A DNA stretch of 64,000 nt from Spizellomyces punctatus DAOM BR117 (GCF_000182565.1 NW_015971540.1:1240476-1304475); one strand, 5' to 3'; shown: positions 38,512-55,000, numbered from the stretch's first letter. Notes: generated by a model not told the origin, from the letters alone. Numbers and translations: made by a program.

Positions 38512-40664
38512 CTATATCCCGATACGCGCCCGCATCTTCCGATTCCGCTCCATTAGAAAAACCTTGATAGCCTCACCCTCACTGGCCAATGCTTCACGAC
38601 GCGCCAAACAATTATCCCATCGTTCAAACAAGGCATCTGGCTCTTTCATTTCGGGAAACATCTCACCCAATTCGTCGTACTGCAGAGCTGCATCCGATAG
38701 CATGATTTCATCCAATCTGGATTGAAATTCTTCATCCCGCGCACATAAGGTGTTCAGTTCATGTTCTACTTCATCCGCTTTTTGCTGAAGCTTTTGAGTG
38801 TATGCTTTTAGTTCTGGTATACTCATTTTCTGCCAAGGAGGTGACGAATTCGATGAGGCGGGTATTGGCTTGTGCGCACCAGAAGACGTGTTTGATGATA
38901 ATTTTCGCATTTTGGGAGATGGATCAGGACTACAAGACGATGGAACAAGCTTTCCGAGTTTCTTTTCTTTGTGCCGGCTTTCGGAAGTCGCGGAAGCCTT
39001 GCGCTTGACAGCTGGGCGTTCAGAAAGCTTGACGAGTTCCAAGTTGATGACACGTTCTGGTGTCGATTCCGGCGTACCGGAAGGTGGGGCAGAGTTGACA
39101 GAAGGTCCAGATGACTTGACCCCACCAGTAAGTCTATTGGCTCGTGAATTGCTAGCGACGTTTGGAGAAACTTTGCGCTTGGTTGTCTGAGCCTCCATTG
39201 ACGTGGTACGCTGAATTACAATACCAGGCACGTCCTTAATGGATTGTTTGAGACTCGACGAAGATGGAGCTGCCTTCGTTCTTGCACTTGCTTTCCGTTC
39301 TTTAGACCTACCCTCGGCATCGGATGGCACTTTACGCTTCACTACATGGCCCTCACTAGATGCAGTACGCTCTCGATGAACTTCCGGTGCCAAATTTCGG
39401 GTTTTACAGCCCTCGCTAGATACAGTCCGTTCTCGATGAATTCCCGGCGCCAAGTTTCGGGTTTTAGAGCCTTCACTAGATACAGTCCGTTGAGTTTCCG
39501 GTGCCAGGTTTCGGGTTTTAGACCCTTCACTAGACAGAGTACGCTTTCGATGAAGTTCCGGTGCCAAACTTCGGATTTTAGACCCTTCACTAGATACAGT
39601 CCGTTCTCGATGAATTTCGGGTGCCAAATTTCGGGTTTTAGAGCCCTCACTAGATACAGTCTGTTGAGTTTCCGGTGCCAAGTTTCGGGTTTTAGAGCCT
39701 TCACTAGATACAGTCCGTTGAGTTTCCGGTGCCAGGTTTCGGGTTTTAGACCCTTCACTAGACAGAGTACGCTTTCGATGAAGTTCCGGTGCCAGGTTTC
39801 GGGTTTTAGAGCCCTCACTAGATACAGTACGCTCTCGATGAATTTCCGGTGCCAATTCTCGGGTTTTAGAGCGTGCTTTCGGTCTCGATGCGACGGGAAT
39901 TTCCGTGATCCCACCGGTTGTCTGAGCCGAAGAGAATTCGGTTTTGGACGATACTTTTCGCTCAACACGTTGGTCATCACTAGATGTCACACGTTCCCGC
40001 CGAAAGGTGCTTTCTAAACTCGGTTCCTTCCCTCTGTTCACAGGTGGGACACCCCCCTTGCTTGTATCCTCCTGCTCCGCAAAGTCCGACAAGGAAATTG
40101 GACCTAAAAGTGAAGATTTGAGTTGTGCTGTGTTCTCGTCATGGCTAGAGACATACGCACGGTGTTGCTTGGCTTCTTTCTTGGGTACCATCCGACAACA
40201 TGTCCCGATCGTAGTCACGTGACGCGCTTGAGTGCGCGACGACGACATCACCCGATAGAGGTCCAGTGTCATTTGCTCCCATTCTGCAAGCTCCAATTCA
40301 AAGGGCTTCTTGCGGGGCGTATTGATGCGAATAACATTCTGTGGCGATGTAAGTTAGCTTCTGAGAATGATCAGTACAGTCAAGTTCTATTTACCTTGGT
40401 GCCACACCTTATCGTCATCTTGGACCCCGAGTCTATACGGCCTGCGACCGCCGAGTCGACATTCAGAATAATACCTGTTGGTCGTTTTGACGATGCCGTG
40501 GACTCTTTGAGGATAATTTCCTTCATTATTTCTACCGGTGGGTGCGGGCACCAGGGATTCGCATTCTGACCCACAACCCTCCGAGTGATAGTGAGACCCG
40601 GTACCACGTGTTTTGTGATAACGTAAGCACACTCCTGACACCCAGTTACTCGGAGAAGCTCCAT
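38512..40664 (-). CDS. Unknown protein with nine tandem 18/20-residue repeats
   Basis: Two exons (40664-40395 and 40338-38512, intron 56 nt) close to an exact 698-residue frame. The family is not recognised. The N-terminal 120 residues look folded (MELLRVTGCQECAYVITKHV; VNRT-like end; FELELAEWEQMTLDLYRVMS after the junction). Residues from about 265 to 440 are nine near-identical units of the form SKTRNLAPEIHRERTVSSEG or the shorter SKTRNLAPETQRTVSSEG. The rest is Lys/Ser-rich and disordered with several NLS-like patches (VKRKV, KERKAS, VKRKAS). A final 100-residue coiled coil (MSIPELKAYTQKLQQKADEV; FERWDNCLARREALASEGEA) ends at TAG 38512. A nuclear, heavily phosphorylated protein is likely. 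No function is assigned. Confidence 0.75.
39349..39870 (-). repeat. Coding minisatellite, nine units of 60 or 54 nt
   Basis: The array is 522 nt: six 60-nt units and three 54-nt units, all in frame, inside the unknown gene 38512-40664. Unit order is long(HRER), long(HRKR), short, short, long(HRER), long(HRKR), short, long, long. Units 1-3 and 5-7 therefore form a second-order duplication of 174 nt. The six long units each carry RxRxxS. Confidence 0.9.
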
Positions 40665-41289
40665 CCTACGATGATACCAAAGAACAATAACGTTGGCACC
40701 GGAATGACTTGTTCCCTCCTCTTCCCACAGCGCAAAAGTTCAGGATATCCATCGACCCCCGATATGTTCCCCGCCACCTTCACTGGGCTTGATGGATGTC
40801 ACATAGCAGCTGATACTCAACAGTATACGCTGGCAAAGTGCGGCTTCATGAAGATGCTCTTGTGAGAGTTTGCCAATTATGCATAGATGCATAGATTTGG
40901 TGCGTGTGTGTAAGCTTGGAATATGTTGTTCTAAAAAGCATAAAGTACAGCTATGCTGCGATGGGTTAGGTTTTTGTGGACGGCGGTTGGCAATGCCAAC
41001 GTGGGCGAAGGAAAGATCCAGCATTCGATTGGACTCAACACATGTCCCGTTATCGAAGTAGTCTTTTTGATCATCTTATAAATTCTGCTAGATCCTTACC
41101 AATTCTTGACTTCACATTATAACATTGTTCCGCTTGAGACCGAAATCCTCACCATAATCTGATGCCTGATCTGCATGTCACCTAGTAAGCAGTCGCATCG
41201 AAGCAAAAAATCTAAAAACTTTAATTTCTACAAGGATGCGGATGACATAAAAAATAGGTTGCACACTTCTGTCGTAACAGCATGCCACT
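40665..41289. other. Intergenic region
   Basis: Upstream region of the tandem-repeat gene. No gene recognised. Small open frames on both strands lack features. Confidence 0.45.
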
Positions 41290-41920
41290 CAATAGTGTAT
41301 TGGCAATAACAAATGTCACAACACAATACACCAGGGAATAGACTGGCGACAACCAGCCCGGAAAAGCCAAGTAATTCCCTCCTTACAAGTAACAAACTAC
41401 TACTAGGCCCGATTACACATGCAATACATTACGGTTGTTCTAACCGGGTAACTAGCGCCCACCACCACGAGAGAAATCCTACTAAGCCCTTGATTCCGAA
41501 ATTCTTTAGTCGGAGGATGTTCAGATACTACTAAGGTAGATCAGAATAATTAGACTGGATAATCTGCGTGGGAAAATACAAAGATAATGCATACCTGCGA
41601 TCGTTGCAGTATAGTAGTAGCAGCGTTTGCAAGGCGTTATGTTGTTGTTGTCGGGAGGGCGAGGTCCTCGGCACCAGAGCAGTATTCTCATGGTGGACTT
41701 GAGAGTGCTGCGTGAGCGTTGGGCAGATGCTTCAAGAGTCGAGGATGGGTAAAGAGGGAAGAGACAGGAAAAGGCCCCCCTTTTATAGACCTTTGACATG
41801 CGCCTCACCGCAGTTTTTAAAAAAAAAAACATTACAATACATGCCACACCGTTATGAGCAATAGAGGGGGTGCTGATTATGCGATATGATTAACCGGATT
41901 AATGATTAATCTCTATTATT
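41290..41920 (-). repeat. Dispersed repeat, copy B
   Basis: Same orientation and layout as copy A at 36340-37016. The TATA box is the RC of 41780-41787 (TATAAAAG). The ATG at 41689-41691 opens MRILLWCRGPRPPDNNN and a GTATG donor lies near 41594. The best match is 41650-41913, including the A/T tract and the promoter-side sequence GATTATGCGATATGATTAAC. The second-exon region has diverged more than in copy A and contains in-frame stops in the frame that looked best there, so this copy may be decayed. Confidence 0.75.
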
Positions 41921-45462
<3,542 letters not shown>

Positions 45463-45901
45463 GCATTACATTTGTAGAAGGCTGGATCTGAATGAAAACA
45501 GTAACTAGTCAGTCATAAATTACACGGTCACCCAGATATCCCGATTTGATGTATACAATGCAATGATTCTCAGAGGACAAGGTATTGGGATGCTCTTGCG
45601 CAGGAAGGTTCATCTGCGTCTGGAAGACATTAAAAACAAACCCAGAGGTGAGTGATAGTTGACGGTGCTGATGTAATCGAACCAATGAAGGGCGGCCAGC
45701 GTATTCATTTGCTTAATATGGACTTATTGCAAGTGATGCTGCGCATAAGGACTTTCCATACCGTTCCACTCATCTTTCCAAGATTCCTGGAGTGTATCCG
45801 ACGCAATCGGTTGGTAGCAATCGTTGGAACACGGTCTTTGGTTCCTCATTCACTCTTGTAACCGTATCGTCTTTGCTGATACTGCCTCAATAGCAAGAAA
45901 G
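45463..45901 (+). promoter_or_regulatory. GRP94 upstream region with ERSE-like element
   Basis: About 205 bp before the GRP94 ATG, 45682-45700 reads CCAAT, nine bases, CCAGC. The mammalian ER-stress element is CCAAT-N9-CCACG, so spacing is exact and the second box is 3/5 matched. Whether fungi of this lineage use it is unknown. No gene was seen in the interval. Confidence 0.3.
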
Positions 45902-48733
45902 ATGAAGTTTACTCGCGCATTGCTCCTGGTTGGGGCGGTGTTGGGCCTCGTTCTACTGACCGTGTCTACGGTTAGCGCCAGTACATCTGCCGAGGCAGGT
46001 GCTCCTTCCGAGGCGAACACCTTGACGCCTCCACCCGGCTTCTCTGTTTTAACTCCTGAGGAAGAAGCAAAGTTGAAGAGTAGCGGAGAAAAATTCCAGT
46101 TCGAGACCGAAGTCAACCGGTTGATGAAATTGATTATTAACAGCCTGTATAAAACCAAAGGTACGGATTGATGCGGCCGTAAATTCAGCTAGTAAACAAG
46201 TCTTATAAACATCTTTCCCGCGCAGAAATCTTCCTCCGTGAGCTAATATCTGTATGTTGCTGAAATCTTTGTGTGGAGGGTTGACGCAGCCCACTTACGT
46301 ACCTCTATTTGCTATAGAATGCTTCGGATGCTTTGGATAAGATTCGTTTTCGGAGCCTGACCAGCAAAGAGGCTCTGGGTGACACGACGGATCTAAAGAT
46401 TACCATAGTAGCCGATAAGGAACGAAAGACTTTGACAATTACGGACACTGGGATTGGCATGACAAAGGCCGACCTGAAGACGAACTTGGGAACTATTGCT
46501 AAGGTAAGGATGACACCAGATTGATTTTAAAACTTATATCCGGGTGGATGCTGAAAATAAGTGCTTGGCGTCTAGTCGGGCACCGCCGAGTTCCTCGCAG
46601 CAATTGAGGCACAGAAGAACGATACCAACCTAATTGGCCAGTTTGGAGTCGGTTTCTATTCCGCATTTTGTGAGTGTACCGAGTACACGTCATTCCAAAC
46701 GGAAACATACTTACCTACAATGTTCCGCAGTGGTCGCCGATCGCGTCACGGTAGTAAGCAAAAACAATGCGGACAAACAGTACATCTGGGAGTCAACCTC
46801 AGAGAATGGTAAAAGCAATTGTTATTGTCGAACGAAATCTTATAAGAACAACACTCTGATACCAAATTTTCAGATTTCAGAATCATGGAGGATCCCAGAG
46901 GAAACACTTTGGGGCGTGGAACTCAGATAACGCTGCATTTGAAAGATGATGAGCTGGAGTACCTCAATGACTCCAAGATTCGCGATCTCATCAAACGGTA
47001 CAGCGAATTTATCAACTTCCCGATTTATCTCTGGACAACACGTACAGAAACAGAAGAGGTCCCCATTGAGGCTGAGGAAGACACATCTCCTGATCTGGAC
47101 GAAGAAATCGAAGACGTGACCGAGAAGGAAGAAAAGCCCAAAACAAAGACTGTAACTAAAACTGTTAGTGACTGGGAATTGACCAACGAGCATAAACCGA
47201 TTTGGACACGTCGTCCCAACGAGGTTGAGGAGAAGGAGTACAATGAATTCTATAAGTCATTTACTAAGGATTACCAAGAACCTTTGACCTATATTCACTT
47301 CCGTGGGGAGGGAGAAGTAGAGTTCAAGTCAATTTTGTTTGTCCCAAAAAGCCCGCCGCCGACCTTCCTTCAAGGTTCAGATGACTGGTTTCATAACATC
47401 AAGCTATTTGTCCGACGTGTATTCATCACAGACGAGCTTCCGAACTTCTTGCCGAGGTGGCTCAGCTTCCTAAAGGGTCTCATAGACTCGGACGACCTTC
47501 CTTTAAATGTTTCTCGCGAGACCTTGCAGCAACACGCAGCCCTCAAGGTCATGAAAAAGCGTATCATTGGCAAGGCACTGGACATGTTCAAAGCGCTCGC
47601 TGTCAGCGACGAAGAGAAATACATGGAGTTGTGGAAGAACTTTGGACATGCCATCAAGCTTGGCGTCATCGAAGACCGCGCCCACAAAAAGAAGTTGATG
47701 AAGCTGTTACGATTCCGATCCTCTCACTCGAGCAACTACACTACACTTGACGAGTATGTCTCACGTATGCGGAAAGGACAGCCTCAAATCTATTTCATAA
47801 CTGGCGAGAGCATTGAGGCTTTCTCAACCTCACCATTTGTGGAGAAGCTCATCGCTCGTGGCTATGAAGTGCTGGTGAGCAGGCATCGAATACATCACCT
47901 TGATCAACTCCGTCTAATATCTTATCACGTTAGTACATGAATGATCCGATCGATGAATATCTCACTGGTAACTTGGATGATTATGAGGGCAAGAAGCTAC
48001 AACACGTTGGAAAATCTGGTGTCAAATACGGTGATGAAGGTGATTGACGTTTGTCAAGGTCTTTGTTTAGGTGTTGCAGCACATGCTCAAATTTGCCCGC
48101 TTTTATAGACGAGAAAAGCGCGGAAGATTTGAAGGAGCTGGAAGATAAATTCCAACCCCTAAAGGATTACTTGAAAGAAACGCTAAAGGAGTGGGTTGAC
48201 ACGGTCCGAATTTCAAAACAGCTTACAAAATCCCCATGTGCCGTTCTGTCGAATGAATGGGGAGTGTCTGGAGCGATGGAAAGGATCCTACAAGCACAGG
48301 CACTGGGCCAAAAAGATGATTTCCGCACTGCGATGTATCTAAAACAGAAGAAAATCTTTGAGATCAACCCGGTAAGTCAGCGATGCGTGCAGCGTTGATC
48401 CCTCTTCACTATGCAGATACTGATACGATGGAATAGGATCACCCCATCATCGAAGCACTTCTTAAGAAGGTGAACGATGGCAAGAGTGATGACCTCAACG
48501 ATTCTGTATACGTCTTGTTCGAATCAACGGCCATCGCATCAGGATTTGCCGTTCGGAATCCGACCGACTTCGCCCAGAAGGTGGAGAAGGTTGTGAGGGA
48601 ACGGCTTGGCGTGGATTCTAGGAAAGAAGCCAATGTGAAAGTAGTTCCCGCTCCCCCACGAGAGGACCCTGCCGAGAAGGCAGCAAAACAGGAAGAGGAT
48701 GAGGAAGACGCTCATGAGCATGACGAATTGTAG
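45902..48733 (+). CDS. HSP90B1: Endoplasmin / GRP94, ER Hsp90 chaperone
   Basis: ER-lumen Hsp90 that folds secretory clients with ATP. The ATG at 45902 opens a signal peptide ([20 protein letters not shown], cleaved near VSAS). The Hsp90 N-domain follows: [92 protein letters not shown]. The Asn, Asp and Gly ATP contacts ([24 protein letters not shown]) are intact. An acidic linker is coded near 47061-47145. The middle domain has [40 protein letters not shown] and [20 protein letters not shown]. The C-terminus ends in acidic residues and HDEL (ER retention) at TAG 48731-48733. Exon 2 is only 26 nt (46226-46251). About nine introns. Confidence 0.97.
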
Positions 48734-49052
48734 AATATGTACTTATAAGAATTTATACCAATGGTTTTGACCTTTACATCATCCATCATTACACCGTCAA
48801 ATCTTCATACAACAACCCATCTCCCTACTAGTTTGCCGCCCTATTGGCATCAGAGTACAGAGTGGTTTGCGCAAAAATCCTATCTATGCCAATGATATTT
48901 ACATGCCCGAGAATATGCCCGTAAAAGAAACTTCGCAATATCAAACAAAACTAAAAACTATAAAACTTCAACCCTATCCTTTATACCTACAATGTGCGAA
49001 AATGTTAAGTCACCCGAACATGAACGGGCGGAGCGAACAAACTTGGAAACAC
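48734..49052. other. Convergent intergenic region
   Basis: 3' flanks of GRP94 (+) and ATG2 (-). An A/T-rich stretch at about 48900-48990. No gene. Confidence 0.5.
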
Positions 49053-52000
49053 TCACTTGTCCTCCATTTGCAATCGCTTGCTCGGGTCAATTGTGTTCTG
49101 CAAACCCATTAGCGTTTTTGAAACAGCTTCCGTGGCGCCGATCATCGGCTTGAGGACAGCTACCGGCACAGCTCGTATAACAGCTCGAACAGTTCCCTAT
49201 CATACACATTTCCATTTACTTTTCAGTTTTGAATAATCAATTGAAAGACTCTTGCTACTGTACCTGTGCTCCATTGTTCTCGTATACTTCCATAGGGACA
49301 GCAAATACCGTCCGTGCTGCTGTAGCCACATTTCGACTTAAGCTGCGATAAGCAAGCTCGACGCCTTCCTTAACGTCTCGCGGCTGTTCCGAGTACTTGC
49401 TCACTTGCTCCAAGGACGATGGCCAAGAAGAAGACCCGGAAACGTCATCGCCATGACGACTAGCATCATCCCCAGTAAGAATCTCATCAGCGTGCTCAAG
49501 TAACACTTGTGTTCCGACAGCCAACTTTGTCCCCAGTTTTATCGTTTCCGTAGTTGCGGCCTTTGCAAAGGAGCGTGCACCCTTTTGCAAGCCTCGAATT
49601 ATTCTGCCGTCTTTTTTGTACTGCTCAATGGGAAGGAGGACGAGATCTGCCAATCCAGAACCAATGTTGACCAATGACCTCACACCAGAGACCCCCGAAA
49701 CCACCCGTGGAACTTGAGTGTCGCGGATATGAGGTAGCCACTGGCTTAGAATGCCCTCCATCAATCGAGCCCATCCTTTAACCTGTCAGTGAACCGCTCT
49801 TATTAGTCCTGTGAAAATGAAGACAATTAAACAGTAGTCCACCTACCCCGGTTAGTCGCACGCCCCTCAAGGTCATCTCCGCGCCATCCAACTGGAAGAA
49901 GTTCATGATCTCAATGAAATTTCCTCCTTTTAAATTAGCATAATCGACATGCTTCGGTTTGTAATCGACCTTGACGGACACAGGCTGAATGTCACACAGT
50001 TCTGCAGGAAATGTGAGATGACATTCGCCAACTGCTATGTTAATTGGTACTTACGGAAGAACGTATTGTCAGGTTTCTTTTGCCCCACGGCAGCATCGCT
50101 AGGCGGAGCTTCAAAAGCGAAAAAGCGTAACAGGCAACTGAGTGCATCCTGATCAATATGCATTCTCAAAGGTAGGAGATCAACCTACAAGACCAAGTGT
50201 TAACGCTACGCTTCAAATCATAGCCATTTATAAATAAGAATTCTCGCCTTCAATCTGAACTCTTCGTTCCCTAACGACTCCGGTGTAGGCCTCACGCTAC
50301 TGAGGTCAGCTCGGATCATATTGCTGCTGGTTTCCCTTGGCAAGGCATCCCCATCCGGACGGAGGTATGATAAAAACTTTCGCCATCGCGATGTCCTAAC
50401 GTTGTCAATAATTTCGAAATCGCGAACGGTCAATAACAGACGCCAGGCAGTCTGTGCCTCGTCCGGGAACAAATCATAATCAATATTTAAAGCATAAGCC
50501 TTAAACATTAGCTGACTTGTCTGAGATCGGACAAGATCGTCCGCAGAAGTGGGGCGTTTACGCTGAGCTGTGCTCATGGAGGTAGCAGTAGTGTCCCGCG
50601 AACGTGCACTGAGATTGCTGGTGTTACTATGCACACTTCCCGTCTCTTCACGCTCTTGCTCCCGTGTGCGTTGCTCATCGGAGAGCTGGGGGACTGGCTG
50701 CTGCAGTGTTGGGAGGAAGTAGTTCCCAATCTCGAAGCCAATATTTTCGTCATTTCGGTAGCTCATTTCTGAGGAGACATCAAATTCATAGGAGGAAGGG
50801 GTAGCGGTGGTAACAGGGCTATCTCTACGGCCTGTTCGCCCTGTACCACTTTCTCTGTTTTTCCAATTCGTTGCTTTCCCCTTGGCTGCCTGCATGCTGT
50901 GTTCGAACACCGCTTCACGGGTTTTATTCCAGTCATACCCATCATAGATCTTCCATGAAACATCAAAATCACGGATCCTGATGCGCGTCAGGCACTTGTC
51001 ATTCCTGGCATTCGGCGACTATTCAGTATGCTTGTCCCTTTGATGGCGCAAACTTCTGTACACTTACGAGGTTGGGTTCATCGTCGAGGTGTTTTGCATA
51101 TCCGACTCTGGTAAAGGTCTAGAGAAGAAGTCATCGATAATATGAAACGCGGCAGGATCTTCAAGCAGGTAGACGGCTCCCTCTGTCGCCGCTGTGCCCG
51201 TTGACTGATTTGCTCGGGATGCTTCAGGGCTGGAAAGAGTAGGGGAGCCTGTGATGCCAAAGTCAAACTCATCGAAGCTGGTAGGAGAAAATGATCCATC
51301 TTCGTCATCAAACTGGATCAGGACGCTTTGACTAAGTGCATCGTCAACATCTTCCATTTGAAGGTCAACAGATGATGTCGCGACCTTTTTCCCTTTCTGG
51401 CCCTTGAATGCCTCCTCATCAAGACTTGCTAAAGGGACCATTAGTCAATTAATATAACAGCATGCAAGTGTCAATCGTCCCGTTACCTAGCAAATCATTA
51501 TCATGCCCTTGGTCCGACGAAGGATTCTGCATTCTCTGCTCTGGCGTCCGCGGCACCGGTAAATCCTCGGTCCTAGACTAAAATTAGCTCTATATCCAAG
51601 CTGTAATTTTGGGAGGCTGCTTGCACCTACGTTTCCTTAGGTAGGTCGCCTGCCTCTGTCAAGTACTTGATCAACGCCAGCAATGTCAGATACGTGTCCG
51701 CACAAGTGTCAATCGACAGCTGATTATTGGTTATGTCCACCTGCGTAGAATGCTACATTGGTATGGTGCTCGGTACCACCGTGCATAGTAGCATACGTTA
51801 CCTCAAGGTAGGGAAGAATGCTGCCACTATTGGTTCTCACAGCTATGTCAAGAAAGTCGCACCCCCCCACATTGGCAAATCCTAGGCTCTGTGATACTCA
51901 AGTATCAGAATCACGGAAGACTACAGATGGGGTAAATGTCAACTAACCGTAAAGTGTTTGCGGGTATTTATGTATCCATCTGCTCCATGTGATTCACCTT

Positions 52001-55000
52001 CACTATGACGTCGCTTCAGATCGCCCTCCGCAACGAGGACCGACGAATTATAAACCAATATTTTGAGTCCGATTGTTGGTGATTCTGGTATCAGATTGCA
52101 AGAAATCTGGATAGGGGACGACCATAATGGTAAGATGCATCTGTAGGATAGTGACATTTTACGTTGTCATACAACCTTCGCGCTATCGACGAGTAGCACC
52201 GAGCGAATTGGCATGTAGAGTGGTTGATAATCCACGCAGGCGTCCGTGAGATTCACGTACAGCTTTGTGAAACGGTTAGCCATATCGACAAAGACCAGCT
52301 AGATTCGAGTGACATCGCAATTTAGCATAATTGGTATGGAATGTCATCGAGTGACGAGAGATCCAACCTCTGAAGGTTCCTTAAGGAAGGCTCCAAGATC
52401 CGGTAACACAGGTGAACCCATGACATAACGAACGGTGAATGCGTTCAGAGTAATAGAAGCTGTTGTCTCCTTCATGTTCAGCTCCTCATCGTACGCCATA
52501 AGTGACGATATCGACAGCATTTGTTTGGCCTAGTATGTGGAGACAATTGGCGCTCGCCGTACCTGAAGCGCAAGCGGTCTCTGTCGTGCACTCACCTCAA
52601 AATTCTTCGGAAGCGTTCGGTAGAGGTAAGTCATGGCCGGGTTCAACGGTGAAGCAACATTGTTGAAGGACAAGTCGTCTGCGTCGATCCACAAGTAGGA
52701 CGCGTGCTGTCGGAAAATATGAGCACAAGCCACTACCGCGAAAGTCACTCTCAGCGTACCTTCCCCATGTGTCCATTGATGAGGAAAAAGTGCAAGTCGT
52801 CCAGTGCACACGAATAAGATGTGTTTGCAATGTTTGTAGCTTCTGCACCGTTTTGTACCTCCAGATGAATACTTGCTCTAACTATTCCCACATGTCAGTT
52901 ACATGGCAATGGTTATGCGCGCATGACGACTTCAGCTCTCACATGAGTCGCAAGTTGCCACGGCACTGAACGTCGATGGCTTTCTGACGACCTTGGAGTT
53001 GGAGTGACCCCCCCACGTCTGAGGGACTTCATTTGCACTGTTGCTATTTTGGATGTCAGGGCGTAACTTGCTCTGCGTTGGTTGAGAATCGACGTCAGGC
53101 AGTTGGCCAAACTTGAGGAGGTTGGCAGTTGCAGTTCGGGGCGGGGACGGTGAAGATGGTTGCTCTTCGGTTTTGGCTATTGATTGGAAAAGAGTAATCT
53201 CGTTTATCAACACTTGTAGTAGGTCGTAATCGGCTTTGATAAGGTTGAGATGGCAAATTGGAAAGTAACAATTTAGATGAATAAGCTGCAACAGTTAAAT
53301 ATAAGGATAAGATGCACCAAATCAGGTTGAATCATTTATCCTGATCCTACCGATTCCTCAATCGTCCTGTGTTTGAACCAAAGCAAATCTTCCTGTTTTT
53401 CATCTGTGCCATGTTCCGACGGAATTCTGGGACTCCTTCCAGTTGATCCAATGTCATACCAACTTTGAAAACCAAAACCTCCTGATGCGTCATCATCAAC
53501 TTCTCGATTAAACGTAAGCCCGGTAGGGGTAGCAAAAACGTCGGCGGTTGGACGCTCAAGGAGAGAATCGCAGATATGAGAGCGCACCGTTACTTCGACA
53601 TTTGGTCGCGTTGGCACAGGCGCTGACGTTCCAGCAGATTCTGGCGCGAAAGAGCCGCAGGAGGCAAAGGCTTTGATGGCAACTACGGGAAACGGAAAAG
53701 CACGACCGTGAGATTAATTACTACTATAGTTAGAGGACGGTAAGACTCTCACCTTTCTCTCCGTCAACTCTGCGCGCGAGGGCCACCCCAATGTTCTGGC
53801 AGTCCATGGCCCAACGACGCGTTTCTCGCTGGTCACCACTACAGCAATTGCTAGGCACGCGTTGATGAAGCGATCCCAAGCTAGATCGTCTGGTATTAGA
53901 ACTGCCGGATGGTCCAGTCGATGTAACGATGCTCGGGTCAATGAAGTCCACCAATAACATGTGAGAATGCCGCCCTCTGTTGTTCCATTGAATATAATCC
54001 ATGAGTCAAAAATTGGCTGATATCGGGAAGAGCCTCAGATGTACCTTAGCGGCCGTTCGTGTCCATTTCTGATGCCATCTGCAACTCGTGGTAAGGTGAG
54101 CCAGCATCTGCAGACGGCTGTTTTGATACTAATCCTGTAATCAACATGCGCCGCAGGCTGCCAGATGACAGTCAGTTGTATCGCCATAGGAGACGTACTA
54201 TGTACCGCAAACATACCATGTTTGAAGCGCTTTGGGTCAGGTCGTCCATGATGAACCCAACTGCAGTGCCAGTCCTGAAATGCGACCAGTTGCACATGTT
54301 AACCGGGCCTTATTGGGTTCTCTGACAGAACACGAATTGTACGATAATAGAAGTAGGTACCTTTGAAATGGATCATCTTCGTGTGCACTCGAATTGTCGC
54401 CATAGACATCACATGTACCCGTCTTACCCGAGAAGAGCCGGCTGACACGTTCCATGATCTCGACATCGAAGAACAAATGCAAAGGGGACAACTCCACATT
54501 GACATGACGAAGCATTGCAGACTCGAAGTCAGGCCAGGTATGCGCCGTGTTCGAGCTTGTCGCGGATTCAAACGTGCATCTAATAGCAGGTGTCTTCATC
54601 TGCACATTATTTGATCTCCCAGGAAAATCGTAAACAACCTCAGCCTTGGGCGGTTGACACGTCTTTAGCTGATTGTATAGTCCCGCAACTGGGGTTACTT
54701 TTACACCAGGATCAAAAAAGACAATGCAAGAGTAGGCACCCTTTGAGGGTCGACGCCGACCAGTAGATGCTAGTAAACCGCGACAAACAGCGCATTCAGT
54801 ATGCACTCATCCGGACTTGCTGAAGCTGCTAAACGTTATCATGCTTACCTGGTCTGAGGTCGTGTTCCATCCATTCCAGTATGGAAACGTTCCCCACACT
54901 GACTTCCAAAATATGATCCATATCTTGGTTTGCATTGCTCTCCAAAGTCGACATGTCGACAACGGTATTCTCAACGCCGATCTTGAGATGGTTCGCACCT

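Noticed and set aside
39244-40017. Long plus-strand open frame (257 codons) opposite the tandem-repeat gene, plus a 212-codon frame on the minus strand in another phase
   Set aside because: Both are shadows of the minisatellite: a repeat unit whose length is a multiple of three and which lacks stops in other frames stays open throughout. The minus-strand frame chosen continues into non-repeat, spliced sequence on both sides.
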